From Bryobacteraceae bacterium (GTDB taxonomy: Bacteria; Acidobacteriota; Terriglobia; Bryobacterales; Bryobacteraceae): a DNA stretch of 41,760 nt. Under the pieces are notes generated by a model. The model had not been told where the DNA came from, made no database searches, and saw nothing but the letters and a program-made list of their open reading frames with translations. Below are positions 7,605-15,423 of this stretch, in pieces. The position numbers and the translations under genes are program-made. Each line of letters starts with the position of its first letter. Position 1 is the first letter of the stretch. Location of the stretch: assembly GCA_030041035.1 (NCBI GenBank), contig JASHOO010000282.1:1-41760 (forward strand). The letters run 5' to 3'.

Positions 7605-8516
7605 TTACAGGAAACTGCGGAGGTCCCGCTCGTTTACTGCGGGCTCGCCGGGGGCTACATTGTCCAGCTTGCCTTGGCGCATCCAGCGCTCGAGTTCGTC
7701 AACCAGACTGAAGAGATGGTCGAACGATTCCACGATGAACAGCAGCGGCTGGTAGTGATCGATCTCGAAGGCCTGGTTGACGGCCCATTCGAGTTGTATA
7801 GGGTAACGCTGCACTTCCGGCGATTCGATGGCGTGCTCGATCTCGCCGAACGAGCTAAGCAGGCCGCTGCCATAAACGCGCAAACCGTCTTTGGCGCGCA
7901 TCAGGCCGAACTCGATGGTGAACCAGAAGAATCGGGCCATGGCGCGGATGATGCTGGTGAGGCGGCGCACCTGCTGGTGCTTGTCCCGGATGCCGGCCAC
8001 CAACTCGGCCGCGGTATGGGCGCATTCTCCAAAGCGCACCAGGGTTTCGGCAAATGCTCGGTCGGTATGCATGGGGACATGACCGGCGACGTCGTGGAAG
8101 ATGTCGGGCTCGGGAAGGTAATCGAGCCGGTCGGGCGGGCGGATGGTAATGGTAGTGGGAAAAGTGCGGTTGCGCAGACAGTCGAAGAACAGGAAGGCGG
8201 GAATATAGCCGCTGACGGCTTTCGCTTGAAACCCAGTAAGCGGCTGCAAGAATCGATTTACGTCCTCGAGCCTCGGAACGTGCAGAGGGTCGAGACACAG
8301 TGAGTGAATTCCCGCCTGGAAATGCTCATTGGCGTAGCGTTCCCAGCGCGGCGCGATGCGGGCAAACAGGCGGCGCCAGGCCTCGTGGTTCTCGACGGTG
8401 TAAAGTTCGTAGGGCTGGTGGATATAAAGCTGGCCGTCGCGGCGGGCCTGCTCAATGAACGGTGCCTGGTTGGTGGTTAAGCCGGGAGGTTCGACGATCG
8501 CACTCTGCCGCCTCAT
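7605..8516 (-). CDS. phhA: Phenylalanine 4-monooxygenase
   Basis: The protein has 303 residues and is an aromatic amino acid hydroxylase that converts phenylalanine to tyrosine with O2 and a tetrahydropterin. The iron facial triad is present: H141 and H146 in 'PDIFHDVAGHVP' and E202 in 'FTIEFGL'. The flanking 'SGYIPAFLFFDCL' and 'YGSGLLSSFGE' segments match bacterial monomeric enzymes. There is no regulatory ACT domain, as usual in bacteria. It diverges from hmgA, the ring-cleaving enzyme of the same catabolic route, across a 72-base promoter region with a perfect palindrome. ATG at 8516 is the start; the ribosome binding site is poor. No pterin carbinolamine dehydratase gene is adjacent, so cofactor recycling must be encoded elsewhere. 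Confidence 0.93.
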   Translation of the reverse strand: MRRQSAIVEPPGLTTNQAPFIEQARRDGQLYIHQPYELYTVENHEAWRRLFARIAPRWERYANEHFQAGIHSLCLDPLHVPRLEDVNRFLQPLTGFQAKAVSGYIPAFLFFDCLRNRTFPTTITIRPPDRLDYLPEPDIFHDVAGHVPMHTDRAFAETLVRFGECAHTAAELVAGIRDKHQQVRRLTSIIRAMARFFWFTIEFGLMRAKDGLRVYGSGLLSSFGEIEHAIESPEVQRYPIQLEWAVNQAFEIDHYQPLLFIVESFDHLFSLVDELERWMRQGKLDNVAPGEPAVNERDLRSFL

Positions 8517-8530
8517 ACCAAATTCATCTT

Positions 8531-8552
8531 ACCACCACAAGATTGTGGTGGT
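8531..8552. promoter_or_regulatory. 22-bp perfect palindrome, probable operator between phhA and hmgA
   Basis: ACCACCACAA (8531-8540), a two-base spacer GA and TTGTGGTGGT (8543-8552) form a perfect inverted repeat. The two-base centre cannot form an RNA hairpin loop, which favours binding by a dimeric regulator. The right arm contains TTGTGG (8543-8548), which is 17 bases from TATGCT (8566-8571), a plausible -35/-10 pair for hmgA. A repressor bound here would block it. The regulator is not encoded in the window. Confidence 0.6.
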
Positions 8553-8588
8553 GTAAATTCATGGCTATGCTAACAACAGGAGGCGGCC

Positions 8589-9704
8589 ATGTATCCTCTC
8601 AAGAAAGGCAAGATCGCAAGCCAGGCGCACGTCGGGCTTCCCGAGGGCACTTATGAGGAAGAGCACGGGCGCAGGGGTTTCTATGGGAAATCCGCACACC
8701 TGTATCATGCGCATCCACCGACGGGGTGGATCCGTTTCGAAGGGAAGCTGCGGCCCCACTGCTTCGATCTGAACCGGCTGGCGCCGACCGATCAGCGCGA
8801 TCCCGCGGGCATGCCGGTGGCATTCCTCGGCAACCAGGACGTGACGCTGTATGTTTCGCGGCGGGCGGACCCGATGCCGTTCTACTACCGCAATGCCGAC
8901 GGCGATGAGCTGATCTTCGTGCATCGCGGCGAGGGGACGGTCGAGACAGACTTCGGGCCACTGGAATTCGAGAAGGGTGATTACCTGAACATTCCGCGCG
9001 CGGTGACGTATCGTGTGGTTCCGCGAACGCGTGACAATTTTTTCCTGATCGTGCAATCGAAGAGGGAATTCAATCAGCCCGACAAAGGACTCGTCGGACA
9101 ACATGCGCTTTACGACCCGGCGGTGATCCAGACGCCGGAACCGGCGCCTATTTTGAACGACGACCGTGAGTGGGACGTGCGCATCAAAGTGGATGAGGAG
9201 ATTTCGAAAGTGGTTTACCCATTCAATCCTATGGACGTAGTGGGCTGGAAGGGCGATCTGACGGTGTGGAAGATCAACATGCGCGACATCCGGCCGATTA
9301 TGAGCCATCGCGCGCACCTGCCGCCTAGCGCGCACACGACGTTCGTGACCGAGGGCGCTGTGGTATGCAGCTTCTTGCCGCGGCCGCTCGAGCAGGATGA
9401 AGACGCGCTCCGGGTGCCGTTTTTCCACCGCAACACGGATTACGACGAGTTCATCTTCTATCACGACGGCGACTTCTTCAGCAAGGACAACATCAAACCG
9501 GGCTGGGCGACGCTGCATCCGCGCGGCATCCATCACGGGCCGCATCCGAAGGCCTTGGCCAACCAGAAAAAGAAAACGCACACGGACGAGTATGCGGTGA
9601 TGCTCGACGGGCTGAATCCCATTCACGTGCTTTCCGCGGGAGATTCGGTAGAGTGGAAGGAGTACTGGATGAGCTGGATGGAGCCGACGCCGGCCACGCG
9701 TTGA
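8589..9704 (+). CDS. hmgA: Homogentisate 1,2-dioxygenase (short form)
   Basis: This 371-residue cupin-type dioxygenase opens the ring of homogentisate to maleylacetoacetate in Phe/Tyr catabolism. The sequence has the family's 'NADGDELIFVHRGEG' region in the N-terminal half. The C-terminal iron-site region follows as 'FFHRNTDYDEFIFYHDGD' and 'LHPRGIHHGPHP', with closely spaced His/Glu ligand candidates. It is clearly shorter than the 430-445 residues of the classical Pseudomonas or human enzymes, so it belongs to the shorter bacterial branch. The start at 8589 follows AGGAGG (8578-8583) by five bases. It leads an operon with a flavin reductase (three-base gap) and a CoA ligase, and is divergent to phhA. 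The substrate assignment rests on family and context. Confidence 0.87.
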   Translation: MYPLKKGKIASQAHVGLPEGTYEEEHGRRGFYGKSAHLYHAHPPTGWIRFEGKLRPHCFDLNRLAPTDQRDPAGMPVAFLGNQDVTLYVSRRADPMPFYYRNADGDELIFVHRGEGTVETDFGPLEFEKGDYLNIPRAVTYRVVPRTRDNFFLIVQSKREFNQPDKGLVGQHALYDPAVIQTPEPAPILNDDREWDVRIKVDEEISKVVYPFNPMDVVGWKGDLTVWKINMRDIRPIMSHRAHLPPSAHTTFVTEGAVVCSFLPRPLEQDEDALRVPFFHRNTDYDEFIFYHDGDFFSKDNIKPGWATLHPRGIHHGPHPKALANQKKKTHTDEYAVMLDGLNPIHVLSAGDSVEWKEYWMSWMEPTPATR

Positions 9705-9707
9705 GCT

Positions 9708-10331
9708 GTGATCATCAACCCGCCCGAACACGACTATCGCGACATCTATAAGCTCATGGTCGGCGTGATCGTGCCGCGGCCGATCGCATTTGTTTCGACG
9801 ATCAGCGAGGATGGTATCCGGAACCTGGCGCCTTTCAGCTTCTTCACCGGCATCAGCGCCAATCCGCCGGTGATCTGTTTCTCTCCCATGATTCGCGGCT
9901 CTGACGGCGCGCGCAAGGACACACTGCGCAATTGCGAGGCCACGAAGGAATTTGTGGTGAACGTGGTCTCAGAGGAATTCGCGGAGAGGATGAACATCTG
10001 CTCGGTCGAGTATCCGCCGGAGGTGGATGAGTTTGAGATGTCGGGGCTCACGCCGGTTGCGAGCGACCTGGTGAAACCGCCGCGCGTGAAGGAATCGCAC
10101 ATCAGCATGGAGTGCCGCCTAGTGCAGATTGTAGAGGTGAGTTCGAAACCTCTGGGCGGAAGTCTGGTGATGGGCGAGGTTCTGCGCTTTCACGTAGACG
10201 ATGCGCTATTTGAGAACTACAAGATCGATCCTGACAAACTGCACGCCATTGGCCGCATGGGCGGGCCTACGTACACGCGCACCACTGATCTGTTCGACAT
10301 GGTGCGGCCTAAGGCGGGCCAAAGCCGATGA
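9708..10331 (+). CDS. Flavin reductase-like FMN-binding protein
   Basis: This 207-residue protein has the DIM6/NTAB flavin reductase fold. The N-terminal 'VGVIVPRPIAFVSTISEDG' and 'NLAPFSFFTGISANPPVICFSP' segments are the usual flavin-phosphate binding region, and 'DTLRNCEATKEFVVNVV' follows as in the family. Such proteins supply reduced FMN to a partner monooxygenase or act as FMN-dependent enzymes. The GTG start at 9708 lies three bases after hmgA, and the stop overlaps the next ATG as ATGA, so it is translationally coupled to both neighbours. No monooxygenase partner is present in the operon, so its job in homogentisate breakdown is unknown; oxidation chemistry on an aromatic intermediate is one possibility. 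Confidence 0.85.
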   Translation: MIINPPEHDYRDIYKLMVGVIVPRPIAFVSTISEDGIRNLAPFSFFTGISANPPVICFSPMIRGSDGARKDTLRNCEATKEFVVNVVSEEFAERMNICSVEYPPEVDEFEMSGLTPVASDLVKPPRVKESHISMECRLVQIVEVSSKPLGGSLVMGEVLRFHVDDALFENYKIDPDKLHAIGRMGGPTYTRTTDLFDMVRPKAGQSR

Positions 10332-12229
10332 CGTGGATCTGGGATCCTTCGCGCGAATGGATTGAACGGACCAATGTTTGGCAGTTCATGCGCAAACTCG
10401 GCTTTGCGGACCGCGAGGAGTTCCTCCGCTACTCGCGCGAGAGCATTGAAGACTTTTGGGAGCGCATGGTGGAACAGGAGGGAATCGAGTGGTTTCAGCC
10501 TTATAGCCGTGTGCTGGATGCTTCGCGCGGGGTGGAGTGGGCGGAGTGGTTCCTCGGCGGCAAGCTGAACCTCGCGTGGAACTGCCTGGACCGGCACCTG
10601 GCGCGGGGCAACGCGGCATGCATCTGGGAAGGTGAAGACGGCGCGGTGCGAACGCTGAGCTTTGCGCAACTGGCGGATGAAGTGAATCGGCTTGCCAACG
10701 GGCTGGCGGAGCTGGGCCTGGTGAAGGGCGATCGCGTAGCGCTGGTGATGCCCATGGTTCCGGAAGTCGTGATGATTCTCTATGCCTGCTGCAAGCTGGG
10801 ACTGATCGTGGTGCCGATTTTCGCGGGCTTCGGCGCGAGCGCCATAGCCACGCGCCTGGAGAACTCGGGCGCGCGTGTGGTTTTCACAGCGGATCACGCG
10901 CAGCGGCGCGGGCGTTTGCTACCGCTGAAAGAGAGGGTGGATCAGGCGATCGAGAGACGGACGGCTATTGAAAAGGTCATCATCTGGCGGTATAAAACCG
11001 GCGAGATTCCATGGCACGAAAGCCGCGATGTCTGGTGGAACGATCTGGTTCGAGGCCAATCTACGATTCGCGATTCGTTGCCGCTGGATTCCGAAGATCG
11101 CGCGTTCATCCTCTACACGTCGGGCACCACGGGCAAGCCCAAGGGCACCGTGCACACACACGCCGGATGCCTGGCGCAGATGTCCAAAGAGATTTACCTG
11201 GCTTTCGATCACAAGCCCGAAGACCGCTTCTGGTGGCTTTCCGACATCGGCTGGATGATGGGACCGTGGACCATCATCGGGAATCACAATTTCGGCGGCA
11301 CAATCTTCCTTTACGATGGCGCGCCGGATTACCCGGCGGCGGACCGTCTGTGGCAAATGATCGAGCGTCACGGCATTACGACTTTCGGGATCTCACCGAC
11401 GGCGATTCGGCTGCTCATGCGAGCCGGAACACCGACACAGCAGATGCCGTCGCTGCGGCTGCTGGGCTCAACCGGTGAGCCGTGGGATGACACGTCGTAC
11501 CTCTGGTATTTCGAAAATGTCGGACGCCGCCGGTGTCCCATTATCAACATCTCGGGCGGGACCGAGTTTGTGGGTTCGTTTCTAAGTGTGCTGCCGATCC
11601 AGCCGCTCAAGCCATGCACGCTCGGCGGGCCCGCTCCGGGCATGGCGACGGAGGTGGTTGACGAAGGCGGCCATGCAGTTCGGGGCAAGAAAGGCTACCT
11701 GGTTTGCATGAAGCCTGCGCCTTCGATGACACGCGGTGTCTGGGGGGATCCGGAACGCTACATGGAGACCTACTGGTCGCGTTGGCCCGGCTGGTGGAAC
11801 CATGGCGACTGGGCCAGCGTGGATGAAGACGGCTGCTGGTTCGTGCATGGGCGGGCGGATGAATCCATGAATGTGGCCGGGCGCAAGGTCGGGCCGGCGG
11901 AGGTGGAAGAGGCACTGATCGAACATCCGGCGGTCTCAGAAGCTGCGGTCATCGGGGTGCCGGACGAATTGAAGGGCGAGGCGATTGTGGCGTTCGTTGT
12001 GACGAAACCGGGGTTCGTGGCCGGTACTGCCCTGGAGGAGGAACTTGCCAAACATCTCGTGGATGCGCTCGGGCCAACGTTCAAGCCGCGGGCGGTGCGT
12101 ACGCTGCGAGAGCTTCCCAAGACGCAAAGCGGGAAGATTGTTCGAAGGCTGCTGCGCCAGAAGTATTTGGGCGAAACCCTCGGTGATCTCTCCACGGTGG
12201 AGAATCCGCAGGCCCTCGAAAGTTGTTAA
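10328..12229 (+). CDS. AMP-forming acyl-CoA synthetase (acetyl/acetoacetyl-CoA synthetase-like)
   Basis: This 633-residue ANL-superfamily ligase activates a carboxylate as acyl-AMP and transfers it to CoA. The P-loop 'YTSGTTGKPKG' (near residue 264), 'ISGGTE', 'NHGDWASVDEDGCWFVHGR', hinge region 'NVAGRKVGPAEVEEAL' and C-terminal 'KTQSGKIVRRLLR' with the catalytic lysine are all intact. An acetyl-CoA-synthetase-type N-terminal domain precedes the core ('WFLGGKLNLAWNCLDRH'). It overlaps the flavin reductase by four bases (ATGA) in the hmgA operon. Homogentisate breakdown ends in fumarate and acetoacetate, so activation of acetoacetate is an attractive role. That is an inference from context; acetate, propionate or an aryl acid are alternatives. 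Confidence 0.85.
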   Translation: MTWIWDPSREWIERTNVWQFMRKLGFADREEFLRYSRESIEDFWERMVEQEGIEWFQPYSRVLDASRGVEWAEWFLGGKLNLAWNCLDRHLARGNAACIWEGEDGAVRTLSFAQLADEVNRLANGLAELGLVKGDRVALVMPMVPEVVMILYACCKLGLIVVPIFAGFGASAIATRLENSGARVVFTADHAQRRGRLLPLKERVDQAIERRTAIEKVIIWRYKTGEIPWHESRDVWWNDLVRGQSTIRDSLPLDSEDRAFILYTSGTTGKPKGTVHTHAGCLAQMSKEIYLAFDHKPEDRFWWLSDIGWMMGPWTIIGNHNFGGTIFLYDGAPDYPAADRLWQMIERHGITTFGISPTAIRLLMRAGTPTQQMPSLRLLGSTGEPWDDTSYLWYFENVGRRRCPIINISGGTEFVGSFLSVLPIQPLKPCTLGGPAPGMATEVVDEGGHAVRGKKGYLVCMKPAPSMTRGVWGDPERYMETYWSRWPGWWNHGDWASVDEDGCWFVHGRADESMNVAGRKVGPAEVEEALIEHPAVSEAAVIGVPDELKGEAIVAFVVTKPGFVAGTALEEELAKHLVDALGPTFKPRAVRTLRELPKTQSGKIVRRLLRQKYLGETLGDLSTVENPQALESC

Positions 12230-12351
12230 ATCCTAAGGTAATTATCGCATCGAGCAAACACCTTACTAACCATTTTCAGCATTCCCACGCGTGCTTTCGG
12301 CATTTTATTCTGGGGCTGGAGACCCTTGTCGCCAGTTCGAACGGAAGAAAT

Positions 12352-13560
12352 GTGACCAAGCTGAGAAAACCACTGGATGTCCGGCAAACCGGCGAAGAAG
12401 CTGAGAAGCTCCGAGCGGATTTACATAAGCGCATTGTCGGGCAGGACGAGCCCATCCAGCAGATCGTGAACCTCTATCAAACCTACCTGGCGGGCATGGC
12501 GAGCCCGTCGCGCCCGGTCGGGAGCTTTCTGTTTCTGGGACCGACGGGCACGGGAAAAACGCGGCTGGTGGAGGCGATGGCGGAGAGCCTGGTGGGGGAC
12601 GCGCGAGCGATGATCAAAGTGGATTGCGCCGAATTTCAGCATAGCCACGAGATCGCCAAGCTGGTCGGCTCGCCTCCGGGTTACCTGGGCCACCGGGAAA
12701 CGCACCCTCTGCTGAGCCAGGAAGTGCTGGATCAATACCACACGGAAAAGGTGAAGCTGAGCTTCGTGCTGTTCGACGAAGTCGAGAAAGCCAGCGACGC
12801 GCTCTGGAACCTGCTGCTGGGCGTTCTCGATAAAGCCACGCTAACGCTAGGCGACACGCGCCGGGTGGACTTCACCCAGACGATGATTTTCATGACCAGC
12901 AACCTGGGGGCCGCCGAGATGAGCTCCATCCTCCGGCCCCGCCTGGGTTTTACGCCGGGAGACAAAGAACGGGAGCAGTTGGCTGGGACGCTGGATGGCG
13001 ACACAGCGGACAAGATTTCGCGCGCCGGAGTGGAGGCTGCGCGCCGACGCTTCACGCCGGAGTTCATGAACCGGCTCGACAAGGTGCTGGTGTTTCGCCC
13101 GCTAGGAGAGCCGGAACTGCGGAAGATTCTCAATCTGGAGCTGAATCTTTTGCAGCAGCGCATCTTCAGCTCGTCCACGCCCACACCGTTCTTTTTTGCA
13201 TTGACCGCGCCGGCCAAGGAATTCCTGCTGCGGGAAGGAACCGACCTGAAGTACGGCGCACGGCACCTGCGGCGCGCCATGGAGCGCGAATTGGTGAATC
13301 CGCTCTCCAACCTGATTGCCAGCGGGCAGGTGCGCGGCGGCGATCTGGTGAGCGTGGATTTCGATTCCTCCGCCAACTCGCTGTTGTTCTTCAAAGAAGC
13401 CGAGAACGTTCCGGAACACGCGGTGTTCAAGCTTTGGGATCTGGCGGGAAGCGATGGTGGCAAGAATCACTCCATCGCCGCTGAAGCGGAACTCATGCAG
13501 GCCGCGGTGCCCTTCCTCGAGCTGGAACACAGGGCTCTATCGGCCAGCGAACGCTCGTAG
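12352..13560 (+). CDS. Single-ring Clp/Hsp100-type AAA+ ATPase
   Basis: This 402-residue protein consists of one AAA+ module like the second domain of ClpA/ClpB. It has the entry 'IVGQDEPIQQIV', Walker A 'GPTGTGKT', pore loop 'GSPPGYLGHRE', Walker B 'VLFDEVEKAS', sensor 1 'MTSN', arginine-finger region 'FTPEFMNRLD' and sensor 2 'YGARHLRRAME'. There is no N-terminal Clp repeat domain, no first ATPase ring and no evident ClpP-docking loop. About 80 C-terminal residues after the small domain are not recognisable. GTG at 12352 is preferred because GGAAG (12343-12347) is close by and the family homology starts soon after. The frame stays open to a TTG at 12223, which would add 43 residues of low-complexity His-rich sequence. 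It probably remodels or unfolds a specific partner; the target is unknown. Confidence 0.85.
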   Translation: MTKLRKPLDVRQTGEEAEKLRADLHKRIVGQDEPIQQIVNLYQTYLAGMASPSRPVGSFLFLGPTGTGKTRLVEAMAESLVGDARAMIKVDCAEFQHSHEIAKLVGSPPGYLGHRETHPLLSQEVLDQYHTEKVKLSFVLFDEVEKASDALWNLLLGVLDKATLTLGDTRRVDFTQTMIFMTSNLGAAEMSSILRPRLGFTPGDKEREQLAGTLDGDTADKISRAGVEAARRRFTPEFMNRLDKVLVFRPLGEPELRKILNLELNLLQQRIFSSSTPTPFFFALTAPAKEFLLREGTDLKYGARHLRRAMERELVNPLSNLIASGQVRGGDLVSVDFDSSANSLLFFKEAENVPEHAVFKLWDLAGSDGGKNHSIAAEAELMQAAVPFLELEHRALSASERS

Positions 13561-13596
13561 GCCGCCGGTTTTCAAACGCGTGTTGGTCGTCCCGTT

Positions 13597-14379
13597 CTAC
13601 TTGCCTTGGAACATGGCCTTGCGCTTCTCGCGAAAAGCCGCGACGCCCTCGCGGAAGTCGGCGGAATCGTAGCAAATCTGCTGAGTGACAGCCTCGCAGT
13701 CGAGTGCCTCCGCCAGGGTGTGGCTTTCGCCGTACGAAAGAGCGCGCTTGATTCCCGCAATGGCCAGCGTGGCCATGCCCTGGAAACGCCGGCACCAGTC
13801 TTCAACGACGGCATCCAGTCTCTCGACTGGAACCACCGCGTTCACAATGCCCAACTGTGACGCCTGCTGCGCATCAATGATGGCGCCCGTAGCCATCCAC
13901 TCAAAGGCTTTCGCGTAGCCAATCATGCGCGGCAGAAAGTAGGTACTGCCGCCATCGGGAATCAGTCCGATCTTGCTGAACACCTGGCCGAACTTGGCCT
14001 CGGTGCTGGCGATGCGGATATCGGCGGCCAGGGCGTAATTGCAACCGATTCCCACCGCATGGCCGTGCACGCGCGCGATCACGGGCTTAGGCATCTCACG
14101 GAGCGCCAGGATAGCCGGATTCACCACCCTGCGCAGGTATTCTGTGACGTTGCCATCGCCGGGTTTCATGGCGCTTAAATCGGCGCCCGCGCAAAAGGAA
14201 TGCCCAGCTCCAGTCAAGACGACGACCTTACTCTGGTCCTGCGCAGTCTCGCGGACCACTTCCAACAGCCGCTCCGTGGTGGTGCGGTCCACGGCATTGC
14301 GTCTTTCCGGCGCATTGAATGTGATGCGCTTCACTCCGTCCTCAAGGCTTACCAGCAGCCTGGGTGCGTCGTCAGCCAT
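13597..14379 (-). CDS. Enoyl-CoA hydratase/isomerase family protein (PaaG-like crotonase)
   Basis: The protein has 260 residues, the standard crotonase length. Oxyanion-hole segments 'SFCAGADLSAM' and 'GHAVGIGCNYALAADIRI' are present. The glutamates of true enoyl-CoA hydratases are missing: the first position reads 'GCNYALA' and the second 'FGQVFSKIGL'. 'IGLIPDGGSTYFLPRMIG' carries an Asp like that of PaaG (ring-opening 1,2-epoxyphenylacetyl-CoA isomerase) and related isomerases. An isomerase role is therefore more likely than hydration, though the substrate is unknown. It lies on the minus strand with a TAAACT hexamer six bases before ATG (14379) and no ribosome binding site. It could serve aromatic or fatty acid breakdown together with the nearby Phe/Tyr genes, but there is no operon link. 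Confidence 0.87.
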   Translation of the reverse strand: MADDAPRLLVSLEDGVKRITFNAPERRNAVDRTTTERLLEVVRETAQDQSKVVVLTGAGHSFCAGADLSAMKPGDGNVTEYLRRVVNPAILALREMPKPVIARVHGHAVGIGCNYALAADIRIASTEAKFGQVFSKIGLIPDGGSTYFLPRMIGYAKAFEWMATGAIIDAQQASQLGIVNAVVPVERLDAVVEDWCRRFQGMATLAIAGIKRALSYGESHTLAEALDCEAVTQQICYDSADFREGVAAFREKRKAMFQGK

Positions 14380-14464
14380 AGCGCAAGTTTAGCGAAAGAT
14401 GGACGCCTTTGTTCCGGTTCACCGTCACGCGCATAGAGCCAGCTCGCGTTGAGTTGAAGGCGCG

Positions 14465-14483
14465 CACTGTGGAGAGTACAGTG
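14465..14483. promoter_or_regulatory. 19-bp palindrome upstream of the TIM-barrel gene
   Basis: CACTGT (14465-14470), seven bases, and ACAGTG (14478-14483) form a perfect inverted repeat. It ends four bases before the AGGGAG ribosome binding site (14488-14493) of the gene at 14500. It could be an operator or, in RNA, a six-base-pair hairpin that affects ribosome access. It resembles the E. coli LexA box but with a seven-base rather than eight-base centre. Confidence 0.35.
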
Positions 14484-14499
14484 TCTTAGGGAGTTTTTC

Positions 14500-15417
14500 G
14501 TGAGCTTTTCGGCATTGCTGCATTCGGTCAGTTATTCGGGTTCCTGGGGACAGGCGCACCTTTCGCTCGAGGATTTCATCGACAAAGCGGCGGATCTCGG
14601 CTATGAAGGCGTGATGCTCATGGCCAAGCGGCCGCACCTTTCGTTGCTCGATTACGGTCCGAAAGAGCGCGCGCAATTGCGCCAACATCTGGAGCGAAGA
14701 AAACTGCGGGACCTGTGTATCGCGGGCTACAACAATTTCAGCGGCGATATCGAGCACGGCGAGGTGCCGCAGCGCGAGATCCAGGTCTACTACATCTCCG
14801 AACTGGCGCGCCTGGTGCACGATCTGGGCGGGACCTTGGTCCGCATCTTCACGGCTTACGAAAACCCCGCAGCCGGCTATACGGCGCAGTGGAACCTTGT
14901 AGTAGGCGCGCTTAAGGAGTGCGCTCAACGCGCGCGCGAGTTCGGCGTGACGATTGGCGTGCAGAACCATCACGACATCGGGGCGGGTTACGAAAGCCAA
15001 TATGATCTGATTCAGGCAGTGTGCGAGCCGAACTGTAAGGCGTTGTTCGACGCCTGGGCGCCGGCCCTACATGGTGAGGACATCGCGGCGGCCGCGCGGA
15101 AACTGGCGCCGGTAACGGCACACACGACAATCGCGGCTTATCAGAAACGCCCGCGCTATCATCTTGATGCGGCCGTGGTGAACTATACACCGCTGACGCC
15201 CTACGTGCAGGCGGTACCGATCGACGAAGGCTTCATTGATTACCGGAAGTTCCTGGGCGCGTTGCGAGCAGGTGGATTCCATGGCAGTGTCGCGTATGAG
15301 ATGTGCTCGCCACTACTAGGTGGAGGTTCGATGGAGAACCTCGATCGCTACGCCGCGCGCTTCCTCGAGTTCTTTCACGATTTTCGCAGCCGCTCGGAAT
15401 CGGTCGCGGCAGATTGA
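14500..15417 (+). CDS. Sugar phosphate isomerase/epimerase-like TIM barrel
   Basis: This 305-residue protein is of the xylose-isomerase-like/AP endonuclease 2 fold. Typical segments are 'FIDKAADLGYEGVMLM', 'GGTLVRIFTAY', 'FGVTIGVQNHHDIGAGY' and 'EPNCKALFDAWAPAL', with the metal site expected from Glu/Asp/His residues at the strand ends; 'VAYEMCSPLLGGG' near the end supplies the last Glu. Such enzymes isomerise or epimerise sugars or inositols (IolE/IolI/3-keto-sugar types). The GTG start at 14500 follows AGGGAG by six bases. It is six bases upstream of a Gfo/Idh/MocA oxidoreductase, a frequent pairing for oxidation and isomerisation of a sugar or polyol. The exact substrate cannot be deduced. 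No signal peptide is visible. Confidence 0.8.
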   Translation: MSFSALLHSVSYSGSWGQAHLSLEDFIDKAADLGYEGVMLMAKRPHLSLLDYGPKERAQLRQHLERRKLRDLCIAGYNNFSGDIEHGEVPQREIQVYYISELARLVHDLGGTLVRIFTAYENPAAGYTAQWNLVVGALKECAQRAREFGVTIGVQNHHDIGAGYESQYDLIQAVCEPNCKALFDAWAPALHGEDIAAAARKLAPVTAHTTIAAYQKRPRYHLDAAVVNYTPLTPYVQAVPIDEGFIDYRKFLGALRAGGFHGSVAYEMCSPLLGGGSMENLDRYAARFLEFFHDFRSRSESVAAD

Positions 15418-15423
15418 GGGCGT

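Noticed and set aside
8565-9731. 388-residue open frame on the minus strand over hmgA
   Set aside because: It is exactly antisense to the well-supported hmgA, is rich in Arg/His/Val as GC-rich shadow frames are, and shows no domain or ribosome site.
12223-12351. 43-residue N-terminal extension of the Hsp100 ATPase from TTG at 12223
   Set aside because: The added sequence is His/Phe-rich without family similarity and has no ribosome site; GTG 12352 with GGAAG fits better, though the longer form cannot be fully excluded.
14465-14483. E. coli-like LexA box
   Set aside because: The centre between CTGT and ACAG is seven bases, not the eight of that box, and the gene behind it is not a repair gene.
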